Source: Rutidosis leptorrhynchoides (taxonomy: Eukaryota > Streptophyta > Magnoliopsida > Asterales > Asteraceae). From it: DNA of 64,000 nt. Every line of letters begins with the position of its first letter. The stretch's first letter is position 1. The translations under genes were made by a program, and so were the position numbers. Below, piece by piece: positions 1 through 11,600 of this stretch. The stretch spans positions 84,389,001 to 84,453,000 of the forward strand of contig NC_092342.1 of the NCBI RefSeq assembly GCF_046630445.1. The letters are read 5' to 3'. A model generated the notes under the pieces. The model worked only from the letters and a program-made list of their open reading frames with translations, did not search any database and was not told the DNA's origin.

Positions 1-254
1 CCATTGACCATAATTAACTTTGGTCGGTTGGTTGAGGATTTTCTTTTACTTAACCGTTTTATTATTTCCCCCACCGGTTCTATTTCTTCATCCGGTTCCG
101 ATTCTTCTTCCGGTTCCGATTCTTCTTCCGGTTCCGACTCTTCTTCCGGTTCTTCTTCGGGAACTTGTGAATCAGTCCACAAATCATTCCAAGTTACATT
201 TGACTCTTCATTATTATTAGGTGAGTCAATGGAACTTGTTCTAGAGGTAGACAT
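1..254 (-). CDS. N-terminal part of gag-like ORF of a minus-strand LTR retrotransposon (runs off the window)
   Basis: Reading the minus strand from an ATG at 254 gives an open frame of 84 codons with no stop before the left edge. The product is very acidic, with repeated E-E-E-S-E-P units at about residues 38-60, followed by a basic stretch (IIKRLSKRK). It begins about 190 bp downstream of the primer-binding site and LTR at 450-3715, which is where gag starts in gypsy-type elements; that position is the main reason for the call. No capsid or zinc-knuckle motif is visible in the portion present. The plus-strand frame over the same bases is a Ser-rich shadow of the acidic repeat. Confidence 0.55.
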   Translation of the reverse strand, partial: MSTSRTSSIDSPNNNEESNVTWNDLWTDSQVPEEEPEEESEPEEESEPEEESEPDEEIEPVGEIIKRLSKRKSSTNRPKLIMVN

Positions 255-449
255 CTATCACATAATATCAAACACGTTAAGAGATTAATATATCACATAA
301 TATTCATATGTTAAAAATATATAGTTTCCAACAAAAATGTTAAGCAATCATTTTTAAAGAAAACACGGTCGAAGTCCAGACTCACTAATGCATCCTAACA
401 AACTCGATAAGACACACTAATGCAAATTTTCTGGTTCTGTAAGACCAAC

Positions 450-461
450 GCTCTGATACCA
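450..461 (-). promoter_or_regulatory. Primer-binding site, tRNA-iMet type
   Basis: On the minus strand the LTR end (at 464) is followed after two bases by TGGTATCAGAGC, complementary to the 3' end of plant initiator-methionine tRNA. This fixes the orientation: LTR at higher coordinates, internal region to the left. Confidence 0.85.
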
Positions 462-463
462 AC

Positions 464-3400
464 TGAAATGTCCCGTTCTTATTGATTAAAAACGTTCCAT
501 ATTAATTGATTTCTTTGCGAGGTTTTGACCTCTATATGAGACGTTTTTCAAAGACTGCATTCCTTTTTAAAACAAACCATAACCTTTATTTCATAAATAA
601 AGGTTTAAAAAGCTTTACGTAGATTATCAAATAATGATAATCTAAAATATCCTGTTTACACACGACCATTACATAATGGTTTACAATACAAATATGTTAC
701 ATCGAAATCAGTTTCTTGAATGCAGTTTTTACACAATATCATACAAACATGGACTCCAAATCTTGTCCTTATTTTAGTATGCAACAGCGGAAGCTCTTAA
801 TATTCACCTGAGAATAAACATGCTTTAAACGTCAACAAAAATGTTGGTGAGTTATAGGTTTAACCTATATATATCAAATCGTAACAATAGACCACAAGAT
901 TTCATATTTCAATTCACATCCCATACATAGAGATAAAAATCATTCATATGGTGAACACCTGGTAACCGACAATAACAAGATGCATATATAAGAATATCCC
1001 CATCATTCCGGGACACCCTTCGGATATGATATAAATTTCGAAGTACTAAAGCATCCGGTACTTTGGATGGGGTTTGTTAGGCCCAATAGATCTATCTTTA
1101 GGATTCGCGTCAATTAGGGTGTCTGTTCCCTAATTCTTAGATTACCAGACTTAATAAAAAGGGGCATATTCGATTTCGATAATTCAACCATAGAATGTAG
1201 TTTCACGTACTTGTGTCTATTATGTAAATCATTTATAAAACCTGCATGTATTCTCATCCCAAAAATATTAGATTTTAAAAGTGGGACTATAACTCACTTT
1301 TACAGATTTTTACTTCGTCGGGAAGTAAGACTTGGCCACTGGTTGATTCACGAACCTATAACAATATATACATATATATCAAAGTATGTTTAAAATATAT
1401 TTACAACACTTTTAATATATTTTGATGTTTTAAGTTTATTAAGTCAGCTGTCCTCGTTAGTAACCTATAACTAGTTGTCCACAGTTAGATATACAGAAAT
1501 AAATCGATAAATATTATCTTGAATCAATCCACGACCCAGTGTATACGTATCTCAGTATTGATCACAACTCAAACTATACATATTTTGGAATCAACCTCAA
1601 CCCTGTATAGCTAACTCCAACATTCACATATAGAGTGTCTATGGTTGTTCCGAAATATATATAGATGTGTCGACATGATAGGTCGAAACATTGTATACGT
1701 GTCTATGGTATCTCAAGATTACATAATATACAATACAAGTTGATTAAGTTATGGTTGGAATATATTTGTTACCAATTTTCACGTAGCTAAAATGAGAAAA
1801 ATTATCCAATCTTGTTTTACCCATAACTTCTTCATTTTAAATCCGTTTTGAGTGAATCAAATTGCTATGGTTTCATATTGAACTCTATTTTATGAATCTA
1901 AACAGAAAAAGTATAGGTTTATAGTCGGAAAAATAAGTTACAAGTCGTTTTTGTAAAGGTAGTCATTTCAGTCGAAAGAACGACGTCTAGATGACCATTT
2001 TAGAAAACATACTTCCACTTTGAGTTTAACCATAATTTTTGGATATAGTTTCATGTTCATAATAAAAATCATTTTCTCAGAATAACAACTTTTAAATCAA
2101 AGTTTATCATAGTTTTTAATTAACTAACCCAAAACAGCCCGCGGTGTTACTACGACGGCGTAAATCCGGTTTTACGGTGTTTTTCGTGTTTCCAGGTTTT
2201 AAATCATTAAGTTAGCATATCATATAGATATAGAACATGTGTTTAGTTTATTTTAAAAGTCAAGTTAGAAGGATTAACTTTTGTTTGCGAACAAGTTTAG
2301 AATTAACTAAACTATGTTCTAGTGATTACAAGTTTAAACCTTCGAATAAGATAGCTTTATATGTATGAATCGAATGATGTTATGAACATCATTACTACCT
2401 TAAGTTCCTTGGATAAACCTACTGGAAAAGATAAAAATGGATCTAGCTTCAATGGATCCTTGGATGGCTCGAAGTTCTTGAAGCAGAATCATGACACGAA
2501 AACAAGTTCAAGTAAGATCATCACTTGAAATAAGATTGTTATAGTTATAGAAATTGAAACAAAGTTTGAATATGATTATTACCTTGTATTAGAATGATAA
2601 CCTACTGTAAGAAACAAAGATTTCTTGAGGTTGGATGATCACCTTACAAGATTGGAAGTGAGCTAGCAAACTTGAAAGTATTCTTGATTTTATGAAACTA
2701 GAACTTTTAGAATTTATGAAGAACACTTAGAACTTGAAGATAGAACTTGAGAGAGATCAATTAGATGAAGAAAATTGAAGAATGAAAGTGTTTGTAGGTG
2801 TTTTTGGTCGTTGGTGTATGGATTAGATATAAAGGATATGTTATTTTGTTTTCATGTAAATAAGTCATGAATGATTACTCATATTTTTGTAATTTTATGA
2901 GATATTTCATGCTAGTTGCCAAATGATGGTTCCCACATGTGTTAGGTGACTCACATGGGCTGCTAAGAGCTGATCATTGGAGTGTATATACCAATAGTAC
3001 ATACATCTAAAAGCTGTGTATTGTACGAGTACGAATACGGGTGCATACGAGTAGAATTGTTGATGAAACTGAACGAGGATCTAATTGTAAGCATTTTTGT
3101 TAAGTAGAAGTATTTTGATAAGTGTCTTGAAGTCTTTCAAAAGTGTATGAATACATATTAAAACACTACATGTATATACATTTTAACTGAGTCGTTAAGT
3201 CATCGTTAGTCGTTACATGTAAATGTTGTTTTGAAACCTTTAGGTTAACGATCTTGTTAAATGTTGTTAACCCAATGTTTATAATATCAAAAGAGATTTT
3301 AAATTATTATATTATCTTGATATTATGATGTACGAATATCTCCTAATATGATATATATACATTAAATGTCGTTACAACGATAAACATTACATATATGTCT

Positions 3401-3715
3401 CGTTTCAAAATCATTAAGTTAGTAGTCTTGTTTTTACATATGTAGTTCATTGTTAATATAATTAATGATATGTTTATTTATCATAATATCATGTTAACTA
3501 TATATATAACCATATATATGTCATCATATAGTTTTTTACAAGTTTTAACGTTCGTGAATCACCGGTCAACTTGGGTGGTCAATTGTCTATATGAAACCTA
3601 TTTCAATTAATCAAGTCTTAACAAGTTTGATTGCTTAACATGTTGGAAACATTTAATCATGTAAATATCAATCTCAATTAATATATATAAACATGGAAAA
3701 GTTCGGGTCACTACA
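464..3715 (-). repeat. Long LTR (3.25 kb), 5' LTR of a minus-strand gypsy-type element
   Basis: On the minus strand it starts TGTAGTGACCCG and ends GGGACATTTCA, giving TG...CA ends. It is homologous in layout to the LTRs at 23203, 27480, 40275 and 48623: a G-A-C-C-C-G start, a GATTCACGAAC-type motif soon after, a second GGTTCGTGAATC motif, an ACCAGGTGTTCACCATATGA-type block, and a CTCACCAA...TTATTCTCAGGT block near the end. The adjacent PBS and gag-like frame show it is not a solo LTR. No long coding frame is present inside it. The partner 3' LTR lies outside the window. Confidence 0.8.
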
Positions 3716-4341
3716 GCCGGTGGGAACCGGCTTCTAGTTTCCGGCTTCCGGTGAATGCGGGTTTGTTAATGTCCTCTGAAAAATCGGCGATGATAGCAAG
3801 GTCTCTAATGGTTTGACGTCGTAATTTGTATTGTTCGGTTGCCGTTCCGCTGTTGTGTTCATGCCTCTCCCGTAGTCGAGTCTATTCGGGTGGACTCGAT
3901 GTCGTTGCCGGCGTGTGTAGACTTTGTCAACCATGGTAAATTGATGTTTTTTGAAGTAGTTCTCTCGGGATCCTTTTTTCCGCTCGAACGGGGATTTGAT
4001 CTTACTTGACGAGCATGTGGTTCTCTGGTTAGGAGTGTTATGTGGTTCTTCGCTGCGAGAGGTTATTTTGATTTGCAGGCCTTGGGTTAGGTGCTGCTGG
4101 AGTGCCTGGTGATCATTTTGGTGTGCGGCTTTCGAGTTGTGCTGATCACGGTGTTGAATACGTACCCGGTTTTATATAGTTTTAGATTTAAGTTTGGTGG
4201 TCATCCGCTTGTAATGTCATTTTCATTTTCAACGTGCTCGCTCTCTTTCAATCAATGTTCTCATCCAATGTTTGTAGGACGATTAGAGCGAGCCCTTTTA
4301 ATTTCAATCATTGTCGTTTGTATGTACCACCGGATCTTTAC

Positions 4342-4399
<58 letters not shown>

Positions 4400-4900
4400 C
4401 CGTAAAAAAAATTACACCCTCTTGTGATGAAGACGATACCGGGGATGCAAAAGTTGGTCAAACTTTTGTAAGTGTAAAGGGGACGCGTACTGCTGGAGCG
4501 GGGGCGGGAAAAAAGTTAGAAGGTGTTGGCTTTTTTGACAAGTTTAGGAATGGAGGTTTGAATTCGGACGGCGTTGAAATCGAATCTACCTTTACGTTTA
4601 AGGCGAATTCGGATGATGACAACAATATTTCAAACTTGGGTTCTTGAGTAGGATTCTTGATGGTTCAATGTTTGGTTTAGCTATAGTTCGGTTTTATGTT
4701 TTTTGGTTTCTTTGTTATGCTTTATTCACGCCAAGGCTCGAGTTTAGATAGCGTCTAGGTTCGTTTTGGTTAGGCATGTTTTCTGTCTTCGAGCCTTGTG
4801 ATGTAATGTTCCTTTTGTATCTCGGTTTTATTGTCTCGTTTTGGAGATTAAGATTTTATAAAGTTTTTGTTTTTTTGCCAAAAAAAAATTAAAAAAAAAT
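3716..4900 (+). pseudogene. Retroposed 3' fragment (LINE-like or processed transcript) interrupted by a TA repeat
   Basis: A GC-richer stretch follows the LTR. A short open frame (about 4234-4647) is interrupted by a pure TA run; after the run it reads as a hydrophilic tail with D/E-rich and G-A-G-A segments, ends at a TGA at 4646-4648, and is followed by a T/G-rich 3' UTR-like sequence and an A run at about 4880-4896. Such a 3' end is typical of plant L1-type retroposition products. I do not recognise the encoded protein, and upstream frames over 3716-4230 are broken. It could be the 3' end of a LINE ORF1-like transcript or of a host mRNA. Confidence 0.4.
4344..4397. repeat. (TA)n microsatellite
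   Basis: About 27 uninterrupted TA units inside the retroposed fragment. They create spurious IYIYIY reading frames on both strands. Confidence 0.95.
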
Positions 4901-4917
4901 TTACATTGCATTTTTAG

Positions 4918-4928
<11 letters not shown>

Positions 4929-4973
<45 letters not shown>
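4929..4973. repeat. Poly(A) tract, about 45 nt
   Basis: A long A homopolymer directly after an (AC)4 run. It may be a retroposon tail, or homopolymer expansion next to the A-rich end of the preceding fragment. Confidence 0.85.
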
Positions 4974-4974
<1 letters not shown>

Positions 4975-5019
4975 AAAACAAAAAACATTACATTTACATT
5001 TACATTAATTTGGGCACAG

Positions 5020-5468
5020 AAGATGAAAAAAAAAGAATACATGAGTTGAAGCAGAAGTCTGGGAATGACTGTATGTGTTATATTTTGTGACTAATTTACA
5101 ATAAGTATATTAGCCAACACCAATGAATAGTATTCGGATGATGTCATCACGACATCACGTATTTCGTCTTTTAGTTATTTTTTTTTTTTTTACAGTTTTT
5201 CATCCCGATTATCGGGCCCAACGGACTGAACTACTCCGGACCTCCATCTAGTATTATATTATTTTGTGTACATATAAGTCTGACTTTACTTGCAGGTTTC
5301 GTTTCGAGTCAAAGTTCAACTTTGAGTTTTGATGATTCTCCAAAGTCATCAAATGCGCCATCAAGTGGTCTAATATCAATCCAACTTGCGATAAAAGTTC
5401 TAGTTGGTATAAACAGTGGTGTGGTTGTATACGTAGCTTTAGTATACGGGTCTAAAGAGTCGGTTTGA
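5020..5468 (+). CDS. Last two exons of an unidentified gene (3' fragment)
   Basis: An acceptor-like CACAG at 5019 opens an exon (5020-5070) encoding a charged stretch (E-D-E-K-K-R-I-H-E-L-K-Q-K-S-G-N-D). It ends at a GTATGT donor. The next acceptor, CTTGCAG at 5295, opens 5296-5468 with matching phase. That exon reads a Ser-rich stretch, then a hydrophobic segment (LVGINSGVVVYVALVY, possible C-terminal membrane anchor), and stops at TGA 5466-5468. The intron would be about 225 bp. A 3' UTR-like sequence follows. I do not recognise the protein. No upstream exons are visible before the poly(A) tract, so this looks like a truncated or captured gene end. Confidence 0.4.
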
Positions 5469-5816
5469 TCCGACCCGGAGTTTGCAGTTCTATATTTTGT
5501 TATCTGCAGCTTCCTGTACTTGCATCCAGGCTTGTTAATATTGTTGTAATAAGTTAGGAAAAAGAGGAGGTTGAGTGTATATTTCTAAAAAAATGGATTT
5601 CTTGTAGTTTGACACAATCTGATTTAGCAGTACGGGTCTAAAGAGTCGGTTTGATCCGACCCGGAGTTTGCAGTTCTATATTTTGTTATCTGCAGCTTCT
5701 GTACTTGCATCCAGGCTTGTTAATATTGTTGTAGTAAGTTAGGAAAAAGAGGAGGTTGAGTAGTATATTTCTAAAAAAATGGATTTCTTGTAGTTTGACA
5801 CAATCTGATTTAGCAG
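5445..5816. repeat. Tandem duplication, two copies of 186 bp
   Basis: 5445-5630 is repeated almost exactly at 5631-5816, each beginning TACGGGTCTAAAGAGTCGG and ending GATTTAGCAG. The unit contains the last codons and 3' UTR of the fragment above; the second copy has small indels. Confidence 0.9.
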
Positions 5817-5934
5817 TTTTAAGAAAGGTGTCTATTAAATAGTGCCAAAACGGCAACTCAGCTGACGAAGCAGGCGCCGATTTTAGTATGCCATATAATA
5901 ATAATATAATAATATAATATAATAATAATATAAT

Positions 5935-8085
5935 ATTTTTTTTTGAAAGACAAGCAATTTTATAGATAAAAATAAAATACAACTAGCAAGAAGCTAGAAA
6001 AGGCACCCACGATAAGAACACACATACAAAATACAAACTATCTAACCAACAAACACCACAAAAAACTAAACACGAAAAACCACGACAAATCAACTCAAAT
6101 AACCCCAATAAAACAATCACATAACCCAAAACAAAATGAAACGTGAACACGAATGAGAGTTAGACTCATAGAGCCAATCACACAACACGTAGACCTTAAA
6201 CCATAGCTTCTACGCTTCCGAGTCCGAGGATGAAACCGAATCGCAATCGTAATCGCGATCGTCATCGCAATCACAATCACAGTCACAATCGCAATTGCAA
6301 TCGTCATCGTCCTCATCGGAGTTCTTCATTAAATCATCGATAATAATCCTTTCATACCAATTACGCTTTTCACGACATCTTTTGCGCTTCAATTGTTTTC
6401 TTCCGTGTACATACTTAATAAAATGATTGTTAATCAAAGGCCTAAATTTTCGCTTCTTATATCGAAAACGAACTACCGAGCTACACCCTTCTATTGAAAC
6501 ACCATTCATAAGTCTTGGGCCACTAGAAAATTCACTAGATATAGAACCATCATCTACTGGCCCATTATATATTACTCTAGGTTCTTTAGTAAGCCCATCA
6601 ATAGAAACAAATGGTCCTTTAAGCTCATCGTTGGAACCTACAGTGTAATCACGTGATATATCTCTGACATTTAAATCATTATGTAGTTTTGTCTCCTTGA
6701 AAACTGGTTCACAATGCTCTTCATTTGTTTGAAATTCAAATGTACCGCCGTTTGTATTGAAAACATCACAATCACTTTTGACATTTGTATCACTTTTGAC
6801 ATTTGTATCGAGACCTTCACAATCATGTTTGAGATCCGAGTAGGTATAACCAGAATCAAACCTTCGAGATTCACGATCATCCTCAACCTTCAACTCCTCG
6901 ACGGCACCCTTGGCCGGAACTTTTTCCGGCGAAATTGAAACTTGATTCTCGAGCACTAGAGGAACTTCATTCTCGAATTGACTACAATTAGATGTGCTTT
7001 TTAATGGATCACCAATGACATCGAAAGATTTCTCACAACCAAGGGTAGAACCATAGGTAGCCGAAATAGGGATCGTGTGAACCGGTGTAGATACATGACC
7101 AGAGCTTTCCATCTCCTTCATTGAACTAGTAATATTTGAAGAACCATTACCCGTTACGATAGAAGCTTGCTCGTCCTCTTTAAACAATTTCCATTTGTGT
7201 TGTCCAAGGAAGAAACTAAACTCGAGTTTTTTATCGATTTCTGATGCGGGTATTTTAAACTCGAAAACTTTTCCGTCTATCTTCAATTCGATGAATTTAG
7301 CACTGTCATTAGTGATGTTTGAAGAACTGTAATCATGACTGTCACCCGAAAAACCACCATTTAATCCCGAAGTATGATGAACCCGAGTCCACGACGATAC
7401 ATGTTTGAAGTCCTTGCAAGAAGATGACTTTCTATCATGGGCTTTGTAAACTCGCAACCACCTTCCTTTGAGATGAATAGAGTTCAAAACCTTCACAAAA
7501 CCATCGATGTCCTTTAATCCACTGTATCTAACGAACCCAAATCGTTGCCCGTTTGATAATCTTTTTCTAGCCAAGTATACATCCTCCACATCACCATAAT
7601 GTTTGAACACATGCCATAGATCGCCAACTGACCAGAAGTTCGCGAAATTATGAAACATAAACGAAGTTATTTGACGCTCGCCGCATCCCGTTGAAAAAGA
7701 CTTGGAAAACTGTTCTCGAACCCTGAACGAGACCCTCGATGTGTCGATGTTGTGCCCTCTTGCACTCTCGAGGCACCCACTTTCACCCATACTTTTATAC
7801 TCTTACACCATAGCCCACGAACAGATCAGACGATAACATGGAAACAAATAAAACGAATGAAGAGAGAAAAGAGGAAGAATGAAAAAAGGTAGAAACAAAA
7901 TGAAGAGAACGAAAAGTAGGAAAACCCTCCGAAGCACCGGCAAAGCACCGATGACCGGAGGTATGATCTGCAGAAGAAAGGTGTTCAGTATGAGATGGGG
8001 TTTTGTTCAACCAAAGCAATGGGTTGTACTTCCACGATTATGGATGAGCACATAAATGTAATCGACAAAAAATGTGTTCAAGATA
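5935..8085 (-). mobile_element. Retroposed, polyadenylated RRM-encoding element (LINE ORF1-type)
   Basis: The block holds one intronless ORF (6210-7790), about 270 bp of 3' UTR and, at its low-coordinate end, a T run at about 5935-5944 that is a poly(A) tail on the minus strand. Both sides are flanked by the same (ATA/ATAAT)n-type DNA (5885-5934 and 8086-8142), as expected if the element inserted in a microsatellite and duplicated it. No ORF2 is present. It could be a non-autonomous LINE derivative or a retrogene. Confidence 0.55.
6210..7790 (-). CDS. RRM-domain protein, LINE ORF1-like, 526 aa
   Basis: A complete open frame. An RNA-recognition motif spans roughly residues 38-120, with RNP2-like TSFMFHNF and RNP1-like GQRFGFVRY. 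The long middle is Ser/Asp/Glu-rich and low in recognisable structure. A basic stretch near residues 440-495 (RYKKRKFR, RKQLKRKRCREKR) looks like a nuclear or RNA-binding patch. The C terminus is an acidic D/C-D repeat followed by SVSSSDSEA. The RRM resembles that of the LINE at 58833-59333 (shared layout TSFxFxNF...DVYxxxKxLxNGxRFxFVRxxxxKDxD). The first Met is chosen because it opens the frame. The role is inferred to be single-strand nucleic-acid binding, as for LINE ORF1 proteins; a domesticated cellular function is possible. Confidence 0.7.
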   Translation of the reverse strand: MGESGCLESARGHNIDTSRVSFRVREQFSKSFSTGCGERQITSFMFHNFANFWSVGDLWHVFKHYGDVEDVYLARKRLSNGQRFGFVRYSGLKDIDGFVKVLNSIHLKGRWLRVYKAHDRKSSSCKDFKHVSSWTRVHHTSGLNGGFSGDSHDYSSSNITNDSAKFIELKIDGKVFEFKIPASEIDKKLEFSFFLGQHKWKLFKEDEQASIVTGNGSSNITSSMKEMESSGHVSTPVHTIPISATYGSTLGCEKSFDVIGDPLKSTSNCSQFENEVPLVLENQVSISPEKVPAKGAVEELKVEDDRESRRFDSGYTYSDLKHDCEGLDTNVKSDTNVKSDCDVFNTNGGTFEFQTNEEHCEPVFKETKLHNDLNVRDISRDYTVGSNDELKGPFVSIDGLTKEPRVIYNGPVDDGSISSEFSSGPRLMNGVSIEGCSSVVRFRYKKRKFRPLINNHFIKYVHGRKQLKRKRCREKRNWYERIIIDDLMKNSDEDDDDCNCDCDCDCDCDDDRDYDCDSVSSSDSEA

Positions 8086-8655
8086 CTAATAATATAATAT
8101 AATATAATAATAATAATATAATATAATATAATATAATATAATCACAGTAACTAGATATATATCCATAAGAGTTGATGAATGTGCTAGAGATAATAAAAGG
8201 ATCAAGTTCCATAGAAATTATTCAATACCACTAATTCTACATTTCTACCAAACAATAGACTGACTTCCCAAGCAGCAGCTTCTAAGAATAATCATCATAA
8301 ACACATTTCAAAGTATTCTTCATTTTGAGTGAATAAAACATTCACAGCAGTTTATTCACAACTTCTGAAATGCAAATCCCAATCAATCAAAACCTGTTCC
8401 ATGTTAACAACCATCTTTAACATTCAGACGACGTACACCGTTGACTTTTCAGGTCAATTCTATTTTGCTTTCAATGTAAAAAATTTGAAAACATATGCTA
8501 CAACATATTGTAAAACCATCTGTATCTGCTAATAGCATATGCTACATGTGAAATGTAGTTACTGGTTATGTTAAAAGATTTGACATTATAGGCATCGAAA
8601 TTCAAGTCAACGATAAGGTTGTTTGACTAATTTTATAAGTAAACGAAAGAGTTAC
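8086..8655. other. Intergenic / ARR 3' flank, AT repeat then no gene seen
   Basis: 8086-8142 is a mixed (AATAT)n-type simple repeat. 8143-8655 is AT-rich with no supportable ORF; its distal part presumably includes the 3' UTR of the ARR gene, which is transcribed toward it. Confidence 0.6.
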
Positions 8656-11600
8656 CTATTTAGAGTAGACACTCATGAGATCGTTCTGAGATACGCGATG
8701 TGAGATCGGGATTCTTCCTGTTTTAGAGTTCTCTACATACTCGATATTCGGCTCCTGTTTAACTCTCTTTCCACTATTACTATCCGCATAATTCGTGTTC
8801 CTTGACGGAGATTCGGCTTCGTAAACCGCAAACCGACTAGGTATCGAAGTACCTTTACCTACAAACCCTAGATTCCTCAAAGGTCCCTGATCGAGCGGTT
8901 GATCAGACTCGCCAAACGATATTTGTTTCTCGCCTGACCTTTTCGCATCTATTTCAGGTCTTTGATTAACACAATTTAACGAACCGTCAGTTTGAGGTAA
9001 AACAAGGCTATAGTCGATTACAGAATCTTTATCGTATCTAGTCATCTGATTTACCGAACCGCCACTATTTCCTGCTGAAGTTTGAGCCGGGACCACAAGA
9101 CAAGAAGGCTGAACATTAATCGATTGTTTATGTACCTGCTGATTTTGACTTTGACTTTGACTTTGACTTTGTACCATTCCCATTAACATGTTATGTCCAT
9201 TTTGACCGCCCAATCCAGCATAATTACCAACCATATTATGAGAATGCGATGTGCTTAATCCCGAATGAACATCCCCTATAACGGGTTGCGAAAATTGTTT
9301 CGTAACATTTGACGGCACAAGCTGACCATAAGACATGGGTGGTTGCAATAACGGTTGATGGTCAATTACTGGCAAGCCAATATTACCGGTTGGCCGCCCT
9401 AAAAGCTCGGCATGAAGTGCTGCTAATGTTTGCGGCGGAATTTGGCCGGACGCGGCCAATGCTTGGATCTCGAATCTTCCGTACGCACCTAACTTTGGAG
9501 TTTGTTCAATAGACCCGCAAAATGAATTCGGACCCCCTCCTTGTTGAGTCACACCACTTAACCGCTTCAAGTATAATCTGAATTTCTGCAGAGGCACCCA
9601 TATTTTGTGTAAATAATTAATAAACTTGATTAAAATTACTTAAATTCGCACTCATCGCAGGTGCAAAAATCGCTTACGAACTCACCTGCAAATGACTTGC
9701 AACATTCTCTCGTGTCAAACCTGGAACGTTCATCAGCTCGAGAATTCTCTTTGGTACCGCCTCTGCAAATGAAAGTAACAAAAGAATAAGCAACAAAGGA
9801 ACAGGAAAAAAATTCACAATGATTCATAAACATTTGTAGCCAGTGTTGTAAAAGTCGGCCGAGGCATCAGACGACGCGTCTGTTTTGGGACTAGCCTGTC
9901 CCGACTCGCCCAAAAACACCTTAAAAGTCGGTTCAAAGTTGGCTGAGTCGAGTCAAAGTTGATCAAAGTCGGTCAAAGTCGGTCAAAGTCGAAGTTAGGT
10001 AAAAAGTTTCATATTTTTTAGATTTATAATTTGTGTCATATATTTATGTTTGAAAGATTTATGTTTTACTTTTGATATATTTTGTAATATATACGGAGTA
10101 TATTTTCGTAATATATAAGATTTTTATCAAAATTGAAGGAAAAACATACTGTCAATTCCAAGTTGGTTAACGGCACTAACAAATTGCTGATGAAGCTCTA
10201 CGGACCAGACAACACGCGGCTTTTTCGATGAACCCGGGTCATCGGTTTCAATTTCTCCCTCATCTTCTTCTTTAATATTCCTTCTTTTTTTAACGGACGG
10301 TAAACTCCCGTCTCCACCTTCGTTAACGGAAGAAGCGTAATCATCATCACCACCTCGTTTGACCCGGTCCTTATCATCAACACTTCCCGAATGTTCAATT
10401 TCTTTATTTTCATTCCATTTTTTTCTAATAACATGTTGCCAAATATTCTTTAATTGCTCTTCACGTATCGGCTTGATCAAGTAGTCACACGCTCCGTGTC
10501 TGATTCCCCTCAAGACAAGATTTGTTCTTCCATCTGCTGACATCACTGCAAAAACCAAAGCTTGTTAGTTCATTAATACATCCGTAGAAACGGTATACGT
10601 TGTAACGATTATAGATATGGATGAAAAAAAGACTGAAAAACGCACTTATAACGGGAAGGTCCATTTCCAAGCCAACGAGCTCGAGAAGTTTAAAACCGTC
10701 CATATCAGGCATATGTACGTCACTTAGTACCACATCATAACAGCCTTTCCTTTCCCTTAGTAAATTTAAAGCAGCAGTTGCCTGGGAACAAGTTGTAACT
10801 GAAAAAACGAGAGAATCAGAAACATATGTATGTAACCATCTATTGCATTAGTCACTCTTGTAAAAGTCGGCTGACTCATCGATTTGGGGGAATAACCCTT
10901 CCCGTTCGCCCAAAAACACCTAAAGTCGGTCAATGCAAAAAACTCAGGTCAAATTCGAGCCGAGTCGGGTCTGAGTGGGTCAAAGTCAAAGTTGGTCAAA
11001 ATTTTAATATTTTTTTTATATTAAATTTTGTGCCCTATACCTATATTTGATGTGTGTGTGTGCGCGCGTGCGTGCGTGCGCGCGTGTGTGATATATACAG
11101 TATATGTTTAATTTGTTAATTACTCCGTACTAAAAGTCAATGTTGGTCGACACCCGACTCGTCCCTTCAAGGTCCCAACCGACTCATCCCCGACTCGTGA
11201 CTTTTACAACCTCGGTGTTAGTGTATGTATGTTAGCATGTACACATTCATATCTTAATACCTTAAGAACGGACAGTTAAACAGATTATACATACGGGTAT
11301 ATACATAAAATACTTGAACATCTTGAAAGTTAACACTTATATTGGAGAACATTTGATATAAAATATGCAAGGCTAAGTAGCAAACAAAACTGGATGGAAC
11401 ATATCAAGTTTGTGCAGTACACTCAAACTTTGTGCAGTACAATTGTTAAATTTTAGAAGTGGTAGTAATGTAGTATATGTGGATGGGGGTGTTTAATTAG
11501 TTAAAACAGATTATTTTTTAGGTTGTGTTGACCCACAAATACTGTTACATCCAAATTACTGGTTTTCTTTATACAAGTAACTACAAAAACTAAATCTTAT

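Noticed and set aside
4-288. Ser/Gly-rich 94-aa plus-strand protein
   Set aside because: It is the antisense of the acidic E-rich repeat in the minus-strand gag-like frame.
4261-4461. IYIYIY membrane-like proteins here and near 60711, 63074 and 63416
   Set aside because: They are translations of (TA)n microsatellites.
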